Shown here: piece after piece, positions 17,809 to 24,808 of the stretch
Numbering within the stretch: position 1 is the stretch's first letter
Layout of the letters: each line of letters opens with the position of its first letter
Assembly: GCA_938005265.1 (NCBI GenBank)
Contig: CALLOA010000089.1
Location: 1-38,794, forward strand
Source of the DNA: an uncultured Granulosicoccaceae bacterium
GTDB lineage: Bacteria > Pseudomonadota > Gammaproteobacteria > Granulosicoccales > Granulosicoccaceae
Length of the DNA: 38,794 bases
Direction: 5' to 3'
Notes under the pieces: model-generated
What the model was told of the DNA's origin: nothing
Seen by the model: the letters and a program-made list of their open reading frames with translations, nothing else
Databases searched by the model: none
Position numbers and translations under genes: made by a program

Positions 17809-19149
17809 TCAGCTGATGATGTAGTGCAAGTCTTGAAATTCTGAACGGAAAGCGGCGACCTTCTGTGCCGTATTTTCGAGCGCTTCATCGGATTCGCAAG
17901 CCAGGCACTCAGCCAATAGCTGTGCAAGTGTTACGGCATGCTGTTCGCTAACACCAAAGCGAACGATTTCCGGTGTGCCGATTCTCAAACCATTCAGATC
18001 ATTATCCAAAGTTGCTACTGGCAAGCCAATACCACAGGTCAGAAATCCACCTTTGCGGAGTTTTTTTGCCATGGTCTGGCCTCCACCGAATGGTTCAGCT
18101 AAAAGCGCGAATTGATGCGACCGGGTAGTACCTTCGCTGGTTGAGAAAACCTTGATCCTTTCGTTGTTGAGCGCTACCAGTGCTTCAGCCAGTGCCAACG
18201 AAACAGCAATCATTTTTTCTGCATACGCTTTGCCATACTCACGCCAGTCGAGCATGGTGATTGCAAGGGCTGCGGATTTGGCAGCATCGAAGTTTGCTGT
18301 CATACCGGGAAAGGCAATGCTGTCAATGCGCTGCATGATGTCCGCATCGTTGGATACGATCAATCCTCCTGCCGGTCCGCCGAGACTTTTATACGTGCTC
18401 ATTGTCATCAGGTGAGCACCTTCATCCAGCGGATTTTTCCATGCTTTGCCGGCAATGATGCCGCACTGGTGGGCGGCATCGAACAGTACTTTACAATTAA
18501 CTGAATCTGCAATTTCGCGAATTTGTGCCACTGGATGCTCAACAAGATTCAAGCTCCCGCCAATGGTAATCAAGGCTGGTTGCAACTCCTGCACGATATT
18601 CCTGAGCTGATCAATATCAATGGTGTAACTGCCTTCGCGAATCGGAGCGGCGATAGTATTGAGACCGTATAAACCGGCACAACCTGCTTTGTGATGTGTA
18701 ACATGCCCGCCGATAGAATCGGGCGGAGCGATGATCGTGTCGCCTGGTTTGCAGGTAGCCATAAAACTATATAAATTTGCCATGGCGCCCGAGGCCACAC
18801 GAATTTCTGCGAATTTGGCATTGAAAATTTCGGCACATAACTCGGCTGCAATGACTTCGATTTCTTCTGTCGCTTCCAGGCCCATCTCATATTTGTCGCC
18901 GGGGTAGCCTAGTGAAGGCCGTGTTGACAGGCCACAACTGAGCACCGCCTCAGCTTTTGGATTCATTACATTAGCCGCCGGATTAAGATTGAAGCAATCA
19001 CTCTCATGTATCTCGCGGTTACGCTGGATTAGCCCTGCGATCGTGTTAGCGATATCCGTTGAGCTGGAACGTGCTGTTTCTTCGGCATAGCGTTGTACCA
19101 GGGATTCGCAGTCTGCAGGTATCCACTGGCGATGGTCTAATGAAGGCAT
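17809..19149 (-). CDS. SHMT-like PLP-dependent enzyme, folate-site glutamate missing
   Basis: 446 residues of the serine hydroxymethyltransferase fold. STYKSLGGPAGG holds the PLP Lys254, FDAAHQCG holds Asp224 and His227, and LGYPGDKYEMG matches the GYPGKRYYGG block. Where SHMT has S-E-N, with the Glu needed for tetrahydrofolate-dependent transfer, this protein has A-A-N (residues 58-60). That points away from a normal GlyA and towards an aldolase, transaldolase or alpha-methylserine-type enzyme (inference). A GFA-type gene lies divergently 142 bp away, hinting at a formaldehyde-linked reaction. The exact substrate is unknown. Confidence 0.8.
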   Translation of the reverse strand: MPSLDHRQWIPADCESLVQRYAEETARSSSTDIANTIAGLIQRNREIHESDCFNLNPAANVMNPKAEAVLSCGLSTRPSLGYPGDKYEMGLEATEEIEVIAAELCAEIFNAKFAEIRVASGAMANLYSFMATCKPGDTIIAPPDSIGGHVTHHKAGCAGLYGLNTIAAPIREGSYTIDIDQLRNIVQELQPALITIGGSLNLVEHPVAQIREIADSVNCKVLFDAAHQCGIIAGKAWKNPLDEGAHLMTMSTYKSLGGPAGGLIVSNDADIMQRIDSIAFPGMTANFDAAKSAALAITMLDWREYGKAYAEKMIAVSLALAEALVALNNERIKVFSTSEGTTRSHQFALLAEPFGGGQTMAKKLRKGGFLTCGIGLPVATLDNDLNGLRIGTPEIVRFGVSEQHAVTLAQLLAECLACESDEALENTAQKVAAFRSEFQDLHYIIS

Positions 19150-19291
19150 GGGATAGGTTGAGGTTAATAGTGATAAGTAGGTTAAACTGCACGTAGTGGC
19201 AATGGAGCCGCCAGATCTGATTGTAACTGCATTATTTCTTCGGATTCGTATCCAGGAACATTTTTAAAACCATACAGGGCTAAATGCAACC

Positions 19292-19720
19292 ATGAGCGAT
19301 ATTCTAACTACCGGCCAATGCCTGTGCGGCAATGTAACGTACACCCTTAAGGGTGAGCCAATTCGTATGATGCAATGCCATTGCAAAGACTGTCAAAGGG
19401 CTACAGGTACCGGGCACCTTAACAACGCTTTTTTTAAGGAAGAGCAGTTCGAATTGCAGGGCCAGGTGAAGGCTCACGAGCAAACTGCGGCCAGTGGCAA
19501 TACCAACATCCGGTATTTCTGCCCGGAATGCGGATCACGCATATACAACGAAATTGCAGCTCGAAAGGGTATCGTTGGAATTGCAGTCGGCACAGCGGAT
19601 AACAATGAATGGTTTGAACCGGCAGGTGTGATTTTTTGCAAAGACCGTCCATCCTGGGATTTAACGACAAGCGAAGTACCGAACTTCGACGAGATGCCGC
19701 CACCTCCACCTAAGCAGTAG
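19292..19720 (+). CDS. GFA/CENP-V family zinc protein
   Basis: 142 residues with the full set of zinc-binding cysteines: Cys10 and Cys12 (CLCG), Cys29, Cys31 and Cys34 (CHCKDC), and Cys77 and Cys80 (CPEC). The family was named after glutathione-dependent formaldehyde-activating enzyme, whose catalytic role is disputed; many members have unknown functions. It is transcribed away from the SHMT-like gene, from which it is separated by a 142-bp gap that must hold both promoters. The tail ends in a short proline run. Confidence 0.88.
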   Translation: MSDILTTGQCLCGNVTYTLKGEPIRMMQCHCKDCQRATGTGHLNNAFFKEEQFELQGQVKAHEQTAASGNTNIRYFCPECGSRIYNEIAARKGIVGIAVGTADNNEWFEPAGVIFCKDRPSWDLTTSEVPNFDEMPPPPPKQ

Positions 19721-19860
19721 TTGTATGCAAAGAAAATTAATTTACAAAGAAAATTCGCCAATTACCGTAGGCCGTTGTAGGCTGTCGATATGTGATTTTG
19801 TTATCAATTTGCAACAATTCGAATTGAATCAATACTTGAAAATCGTTGTTTAAACCAGAC

Positions 19861-19956
19861 GTTAAGATTGTCGACGATGATGCTGCCTGTCAGATCAGAG
19901 TCGACGAACTTAACTGATCTGTTTATTTTTTTCATATTGCTTCATAGGAGAATATG
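19861..19956 (+). promoter_or_regulatory. ROSE-like RNA thermometer in the ibpA leader
   Basis: The last hairpin pairs CATATT (19933-19938) with AATATG (19951-19956) and closes over the Shine-Dalgarno AGGAG (19946-19950), opposite TTGCT (19937-19941). That is the U(U/C)GCU anti-SD motif with its unpaired G, typical of ROSE thermometers before small heat-shock genes. Upstream, 19861-19875 pairs with 19900-19914 in about 14 pairs with one mismatch. CAGATCA (19891-19897), in its loop, is exactly complementary to TGATCTG (19915-19921), which allows a pseudoknot. A CTTGAA at 19835-19840 resembles a sigma-32 -35 box, but the -10 match is poor. Heat would melt the last hairpin and free the ribosome site. 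Confidence 0.65.
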
Positions 19957-19958
19957 CA

Positions 19959-20450
19959 ATGACTACCATCGATTTTTCACCTCTTTATCGTAGCACTGTT
20001 GGTTTTGACAGTCTTGCCAATATGCTCGATAACGCCATTCAAACAAACGCTACTTCCGGCTACCCCCCTTATGATATTGAATCTGTTGATGAAGGGAAAT
20101 ATAAGATTACATTAGCTGTTGCCGGGTTTAGTGAAGATGAGCTCGCTATTCAGACCGAGAACGGTGTCCTGACTATTAGCGGAAAACGAAATGAAGAGAA
20201 TGAGGGCAACTATCTGCATCGCGGAATCGCCAAACGTTCCTTTGAAAGGAAATTCCAGTTAGCCGATCATGTTGAAGTCGACAACGCTGAACTGGTCAAT
20301 GGACTGTTGCAGGTATCTCTGTTGAAGGAAGTGCCAGAAGCGCTGAAACCTAAGAAAATCAATATAGGCCGCAGCACTAAACATCTGGGTAGTGATACTT
20401 CAGCATCTGCCAAGCTAGGCGATACTGTCGAGCGTGTAGCAGCAGCTTGA
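19959..20450 (+). CDS. ibpA: Small heat-shock protein IbpA (Hsp20)
   Basis: 163 residues. The N-terminus DFSPLYRSTVGFD, the YPPYDIE entry to the alpha-crystallin domain, VAGFSEDEL, GIAKRSFERKFQL and VNGLLQVSL match E. coli IbpA in order. The protein holds unfolded proteins in aggregates for later refolding by DnaK/ClpB. The usual C-terminal I-x-I anchor is seen as INI (about residue 136), followed by a longer tail of about 25 residues than in E. coli. The start is fixed by AGGAG eight bases before the ATG, inside the thermometer hairpin. It is a single-gene unit with a hairpin after it. Confidence 0.94.
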   Translation: MTTIDFSPLYRSTVGFDSLANMLDNAIQTNATSGYPPYDIESVDEGKYKITLAVAGFSEDELAIQTENGVLTISGKRNEENEGNYLHRGIAKRSFERKFQLADHVEVDNAELVNGLLQVSLLKEVPEALKPKKINIGRSTKHLGSDTSASAKLGDTVERVAAA

Positions 20451-20490
20451 GAATGAGCCGCTCGTCTATGTGGCTTTAATCGCCAATGTG

Positions 20491-20516
20491 TGCCGGGCTG
20501 CTAGCTCAGTCCGGCA
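20491..20516 (+). terminator. Strong hairpin after ibpA
   Basis: TGCCGGGCT (20491-20499) pairs with AGTCCGGCA (20508-20516), nine pairs including one G-U, around an 8-base loop. There is no T run on either side, so it may end ibpA through RNA stabilisation or act between the convergent ibpA and kinase genes rather than as a classical terminator. Confidence 0.4.
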
Positions 20517-20539
20517 TTACATGAATTCTTTGCCGCATA

Positions 20540-20569
20540 AATTTCGGCATAAACAATTTCGGAATAAAC
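20540..20569. repeat. 15-bp tandem duplication
   Basis: AATTTCGGCATAAAC (20540-20554) is followed directly by the same unit with one change (20555-20569), in the gap between ibpA and the kinase gene. Confidence 0.75.
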
Positions 20570-20612
20570 AATAGTAATTAACGCACGTTTTTAAGGGTGT
20601 TGCCGGGGGGGG

Positions 20613-22556
20613 TTAGTCTTGTAATTCCGCATCTTCGGCATAGTTCTCTTCGGGCGTTTCTCGCGCAACTTCATCAATTACTGCAAACAATACTTCGGGC
20701 AAAACGGGTTTGTGCAAAAGCCGTATTCCTGATTCACTGGCTTCACGTACCCGAATGGGTGATGTGTCACCGGTAATCAGGAAAGCTGGCGTGTCCGTGT
20801 TTAGTTCTTCTCGTATCTCCTCAACCGCCTGGCTACCTGTTTTGTTATCACGTAGGCGATAGTCTGCAATAATAATGTCTGGAATCAGATTGGTTTTTAC
20901 CAACAGGCTAATGGCTTCGCTTGAGGATTCACTGGTCAGTACGGTACAGCCTGCATTTTCAAGGATGACTTCCATGCCTGTGCGGATATCTATCTCGTCA
21001 TCAATAACAACAACGGTCAGGCCGGCAATATCGGATGAACTCGCATTTGCAATCATTTTTTGATTGGCCGATTGATCGAATTTCTGACGCTCCCCCTGTG
21101 GTAGCGAAATAAAAAATGTGGTGCCTTTGGTAGTGTCAGACTCGAGTTGCAAATCATGCTGCAGCAGGTCTGATAGCCGTTTGACTATCGACAGACCGAG
21201 ACCCAATCCTTTGTTACGATCTCGTTCCGGGTTTTTTATTTGATAGTATTCAGAAAAAACCAATTGGTGTTGTGAAGCAGGAATTCCTGGGCCGTCGTCA
21301 GAAAGACTGAGGCGGACAAGATTCTTTTCGTCGTGACTGCGAGGATGAGGTGTCGTGGGTACCGCTGGTGCTTTATCCGTGATTGCTGGATTTTGACCGG
21401 ACAAATAGTTGATTTCCGCAGGAGTTACGAGGTTTGCGCTCAGCTTTATATCTGATTCGGGCGCATGCAAAAAGGCATTTTCCATCAGATTACGCACTAT
21501 ACGCAGGAACAGAACATCATCGGTATAGACAATGAGGTCAGTTGGTTCAATCTGTAATTCAATATTATTTTGTAATGCCAATTCTGAAAATTCTTCACGC
21601 AAATGATGAAATATCGATTCAAGAGCAATGTGTTTTTTATGTATCTCGACAACACCAGCGTCCAGGCGTGAGATATCCAGTAAACTATCAAACAGATTAT
21701 GTAGTGCTTGAGTGGATGAACGAATTTTACCAAGCAGATGCTGTCCATCTACATCTGTGACTTTTTTCTCCAGTGAATTCAGGAACAGCCCCAAGGCATG
21801 AAGGGGTTGTCTCAAGTCATGGCTGGCAGCAGCCAGAAATTGATTTTTTGCGCGCTTTTCGACTTGCCCGGAACGAAGGTCATTAACCAGTAAGGTCATT
21901 TGGTCATGAGCAGATTTTAGTTGCAGGGATTGTCGGTGTTCGCTGGACCGTATACGCCAGAGCAGAACAAAGACGGTTATCAGTGATAGGCCAAAAGTGA
22001 GAATTAACAACCTGGACATGCGCTGCAATCGGGCGATACTCAAGTCGACATCATCACTTGATGCCGAGAATTCCAGGAAGTGTGAGTTGCCCACATTTTT
22101 GTTTAGCGTAAACAGATCGTTTAACTTGGTAATTATTTCCCGGGTTTCTATATCTGTAAGTGTCACCTGGGGTTTGAATACGGGATCAAGTTCCTGCAGA
22201 AGTGCCCGTGCATTGTCCTTTAGTGTATGTACATCAGCACTTGCCTCCATCTTGTCCATCTGTCTCAGGGAAACGATGTTGGCCCACAAAACGTCGAAAG
22301 CTACGAGATACTGCTTCTTAGTGCGCTCTTTCTCATCTGTGTTGCCGGCTGCGCGGTAGTTATGCAGGCTGTTGGTGAGCTGGAATAGATTATTTGCCGT
22401 TTGATTGGTGTGGTTGAACATGCCGACACCATAGACAGCATTGGTCCAGGATATACGTTCTCTGGCGTGTTCAATTTGTAAGGAAATATAGAAAAGCAGA
22501 GCGACGCAGCCCAACGCTGCGACCAGGCCAAAGAAAATTATTGGCTTCTCTTTCAA
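20613..22556 (-). CDS. Hybrid sensor histidine kinase/response regulator
   Basis: About 647 residues. Residue numbers here count from an alternative TTG at 22583. Two membrane helices (about 14-34 and 190-209) flank a helical periplasmic sensor of about 150 residues. Then come HisKA with His255 (AASHDLRQPLHAL), a HATPase with NLMENA, DDGPGIP and KGLGLGLSIV, and a receiver domain with the DDE pocket, Asp574 (IIADYRL) and Lys625 (LLHKPV). A proline-rich insert sits in the ATPase domain (about 398-418). I chose the TTG at 22556 because it overlaps the stop of the preceding gene (TTGA), a sign of coupling. The signal is probably read with the help of the periplasmic protein encoded just before it (inference). 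No DNA-binding partner is encoded nearby. Confidence 0.88.
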   Translation of the reverse strand: MKEKPIIFFGLVAALGCVALLFYISLQIEHARERISWTNAVYGVGMFNHTNQTANNLFQLTNSLHNYRAAGNTDEKERTKKQYLVAFDVLWANIVSLRQMDKMEASADVHTLKDNARALLQELDPVFKPQVTLTDIETREIITKLNDLFTLNKNVGNSHFLEFSASSDDVDLSIARLQRMSRLLILTFGLSLITVFVLLWRIRSSEHRQSLQLKSAHDQMTLLVNDLRSGQVEKRAKNQFLAAASHDLRQPLHALGLFLNSLEKKVTDVDGQHLLGKIRSSTQALHNLFDSLLDISRLDAGVVEIHKKHIALESIFHHLREEFSELALQNNIELQIEPTDLIVYTDDVLFLRIVRNLMENAFLHAPESDIKLSANLVTPAEINYLSGQNPAITDKAPAVPTTPHPRSHDEKNLVRLSLSDDGPGIPASQHQLVFSEYYQIKNPERDRNKGLGLGLSIVKRLSDLLQHDLQLESDTTKGTTFFISLPQGERQKFDQSANQKMIANASSSDIAGLTVVVIDDEIDIRTGMEVILENAGCTVLTSESSSEAISLLVKTNLIPDIIIADYRLRDNKTGSQAVEEIREELNTDTPAFLITGDTSPIRVREASESGIRLLHKPVLPEVLFAVIDEVARETPEENYAEDAELQD

Positions 22557-23128
22557 AGAACTTCTATTTCCCGAACTTGCCAAACGCTCAAGCTGCGGTT
22601 GAACTGAATATCAAGTTCCGGAAAATCCGCAAAAGGAAACATTATCCACAGCGGGCCCAGATTTCGCACTGACATATATTCGCCATTCTGTTTGTAGGCG
22701 AGGATAACCGGGAATTTGTCCAGATCAACATTTCTAAAATCCACTTCGTAGCCATCCAGTGCTTTAACATGAAACTCATGTGATTCGGCACCGATATATT
22801 CCAGAAATTCATTCAGTCTTACACCAGTCCATTCGACATTGCCCTCAGTCCATGGAGTAACTGTAGAAAATGTCACAACAGGTAATGATTCCAGCATTGC
22901 CTTGTCGATTTCAACGCTGGATTTACCTTCAGTATTGGATTTTGATATGTTGCCAGTGATTTTTATTAGAATTTCGCCTTCGGCTTCGGGTAGATCGGCA
23001 CTGAAGGCGGGGAAAGCTGTGCCCAGTAGCAGGGCTAGTGACAGGAGCATTGAAAAACCTTTCGCAGATGCTGCACACTGTGTTTTTCGAAGGGTTTGAG
23101 TGACTTCAGTGAATTTTGTAATTGGCAT
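22553..23128 (-). CDS. Periplasmic molybdopterin-binding-fold protein without catalytic Cys
   Basis: 191 residues with a signal peptide (hydrophobic about 25-43, cleavage near AFSA-DLP). The mature part has the shape of the oxidoreductase molybdopterin-binding domain: EWTGVRLNEFLEYIGA, FHVKALDGYEVDF and PVILAYKQNGEYM...GPLWIMFPF are typical. The mature protein has no cysteine, so the residue that ligates molybdenum in sulfite oxidase and MsrP is missing. It is therefore more likely a binding protein than an oxidase. Its stop overlaps the start of the hybrid kinase, which suggests a sensor partner. A palindrome lies about 110 bp upstream. Confidence 0.8.
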   Translation of the reverse strand: MPITKFTEVTQTLRKTQCAASAKGFSMLLSLALLLGTAFPAFSADLPEAEGEILIKITGNISKSNTEGKSSVEIDKAMLESLPVVTFSTVTPWTEGNVEWTGVRLNEFLEYIGAESHEFHVKALDGYEVDFRNVDLDKFPVILAYKQNGEYMSVRNLGPLWIMFPFADFPELDIQFNRSLSVWQVREIEVL

Positions 23129-23473
23129 ATATAAAATCCCTTTTTACAAAGTGGTTATACAGACAGGTACACGTACAGGTCTGCTACGAGAGCTGATAGT
23201 ATTTAGAAAACCTGTATTCATTAAATCATAATTGAGCGAAATTTTCGCAAGTATGTGATCTGCGCGGTCGGAAGCGTCAGCCTACTGATCACACGGCTTT
23301 AAAATCGACCATAAGGTTGAACTGATGAGACAGTTCCGCGGCATTATTGTGATCTACGTCCGAACTCTGGATTTACTACTAGTCTCCACGAGGCTGCGGC
23401 AGGAGTAGTTTTGAAAAAAGAGGTTACAGGCGGGTTTTAGTTGTAGTCATCGGGTTTTACCAGTGATTGTGCT
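23129..23473. other. Intergenic region upstream of the molybdopterin-fold/kinase operon
   Basis: About 345 bp between the end of the GH114 gene and the start of the molybdopterin-fold gene, both on the minus strand. It must contain the operon promoter; on the minus strand TTGCGA and TATGAT occur, but only 14 bp apart, so I do not call them. It holds the palindrome at 23236-23248. I find no RNA gene. A 27-codon plus-strand ORF at 23325-23408 is too short to call. Confidence 0.5.
23236..23248. promoter_or_regulatory. 13-bp palindrome, possible operator of the sensor operon
   Basis: GCGAAA-T-TTTCGC is a perfect palindrome with one central base, about 110 bp before the molybdopterin-fold gene. 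It may bind a dimeric regulator; its regulator is unknown. Confidence 0.25.
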
Positions 23474-24616
23474 CTAGTCATTAAGGCAATCGAATCTGAA
23501 CCGATCGTTCAATAGTTGCGGCAATATCAGCGTCGAGTGACCTTCCCGGTTTGAGATTTTGCAAAGTGAGTTACGTAGTATTTCATCGCCCATCAGGCTT
23601 TCACCGTATTCTGCCCGAAAAACCGCTTTGCCGGATGCTGTGAACACCTTCAGACGCTCGCATTCACCGTACAAGCTGCATTGCTCGACGATAGCAAAGT
23701 CAAATTCGGGTTCCAGTTCCTTCATTTGCTCCAGATTGTTCTTTAAGCCGACAGAGAGGCCACGCTCATGTGCCTGCTGTGCGAGCCACCGGTTGTAGTC
23801 GAGCTGGTCTGCCGCGCTAAGGGGAAAACCCGTATCGTGGGTGTATGCATCGACGTTGTCGGGTTCAACGGCATCGCAGCCTTTTAACTTTGCCAAGTTG
23901 AGTCGAATACTCATCAACTGCCGAACTATGGGTGAGCGTATATCAAGCCAGCGTTCGCCTGGCCAATTACCCAATGGCTTGCCCAATACCTCTTGGGTAA
24001 AATCACTGGCGTCAATACGCCAGTCTTCGAAACTCCCCGCGGAGAAATAGCAGATCACAGATCGACCTTCAGTTTGCAGTTGTTGGATAGTTGTTTTTGG
24101 GATGTCGAAAAGGTCAATATCATAAACAGCCACGTCATAGCTGGTATTTAGTGTTCCGCTAAGCTGCCACTGCCAGCTCGTGCCCGGCACGGGTTGAAAT
24201 GGTTTGCGTGGCACCTCGTCCGGTAAGGCGGCCGCCGTCTCGGGTTCCGGTGGAGTGGGCTGATGCGTCGCGGACTTGGGTGTCAGGCTTCTTTGGTGGG
24301 TCAGATTAGCCACATCTGCTTTGATTTCAGTTTTGATCGCTGTCACATTGGCAGCCCGCGCTATGCTTTTGTTTTCGCTAACAGCGTTTAGCTCGTTTAG
24401 CTCGTTGTGCTCTTCACTGCTTTGTTCTTCGATATTCCGGGTGTCTTGGCAGGCAATAAGGAAAGCGGCACAAAGTAGGCACCAACCGACAGGTGCAATA
24501 GCCTTAAACGCTCTCAAGCAGGGTGCAAATGCAGATTTGACGGGATACGTTCTGCCCTTCTGAGCGCTATTTGTTCCATAGGTTGAATTGGGCTGCATGG
24601 TGGATACTGGCTGCAA
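23474..24616 (-). CDS. GH114 endo-alpha-1,4-polygalactosaminidase-like lipoprotein
   Basis: 380 residues. LLCAAFLIAC is a lipobox with Cys56; the region before it is unusually long, so a TTG at codon 34 may be the true start. A Ser/Thr/Glu-rich linker of about 80 residues follows, then the GH114 TIM-barrel: WQWQLSG, VAVYDIDLFD, VICYFSAGSFEDWR, NWPGERWLDIR, GCDAVEPDNVDAY, GLSVGLKNN and VEQCSLYGEC. Asp in DIDLFD and Glu in AVEPDN are likely catalytic. Family enzymes cut alpha-1,4-galactosamine polymers, and the hydrolase half of PelA is related. It probably sits on the outer membrane. It is 192 bp downstream of a c-di-GMP-type protein gene. Confidence 0.85.
   Translation of the reverse strand: MQPVSTMQPNSTYGTNSAQKGRTYPVKSAFAPCLRAFKAIAPVGWCLLCAAFLIACQDTRNIEEQSSEEHNELNELNAVSENKSIARAANVTAIKTEIKADVANLTHQRSLTPKSATHQPTPPEPETAAALPDEVPRKPFQPVPGTSWQWQLSGTLNTSYDVAVYDIDLFDIPKTTIQQLQTEGRSVICYFSAGSFEDWRIDASDFTQEVLGKPLGNWPGERWLDIRSPIVRQLMSIRLNLAKLKGCDAVEPDNVDAYTHDTGFPLSAADQLDYNRWLAQQAHERGLSVGLKNNLEQMKELEPEFDFAIVEQCSLYGECERLKVFTASGKAVFRAEYGESLMGDEILRNSLCKISNREGHSTLILPQLLNDRFRFDCLND
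24386..24412. repeat. 9-bp tandem repeat, three copies
   Basis: GTTTAGCTC at 24386-24394 and 24395-24403, with a diverged third copy at 24404-24412. It encodes Glu-Leu-Asn repeats in the linker of the GH114 lipoprotein. Confidence 0.75.
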
Positions 24617-24808
24617 GCTTTATGCACAATTGATCGCTCCCGGACTGCGACAGGTAGAATCAAAAAGGCGAGACGTCAAGGTAAGCCAACAAAAAAAGCA
24701 GTTTTCGCTATAAAGGGACAGGGGAGGGCTGAATCCCGCAAGGGTTGGCCGGCAGTGGTAGCTGGAAAAGGCAGTGTTAGCTGGCAAATAAACCGGGCAG
24801 GGGAATAA

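Noticed and set aside
17809..19149. Ordinary glyA
   Set aside because: The S-E-N glutamate is missing and the PLP-lysine block differs from the highly conserved GlyA form.
20491..20520. GCTAGCTCAGT resembling the D-arm of a tRNA
   Set aside because: No acceptor, anticodon or T-arm can be built around it; it is the loop and arm of a simple hairpin.
20601..20612. Run of eight G near the end of the kinase gene as a phase-variable tract
   Set aside because: It lies just outside the coding frame, so slippage would not change the protein.
23325..23408. 27-codon plus-strand ORF with AAGG eight bases upstream
   Set aside because: Too short, and nothing beyond the start site supports coding.
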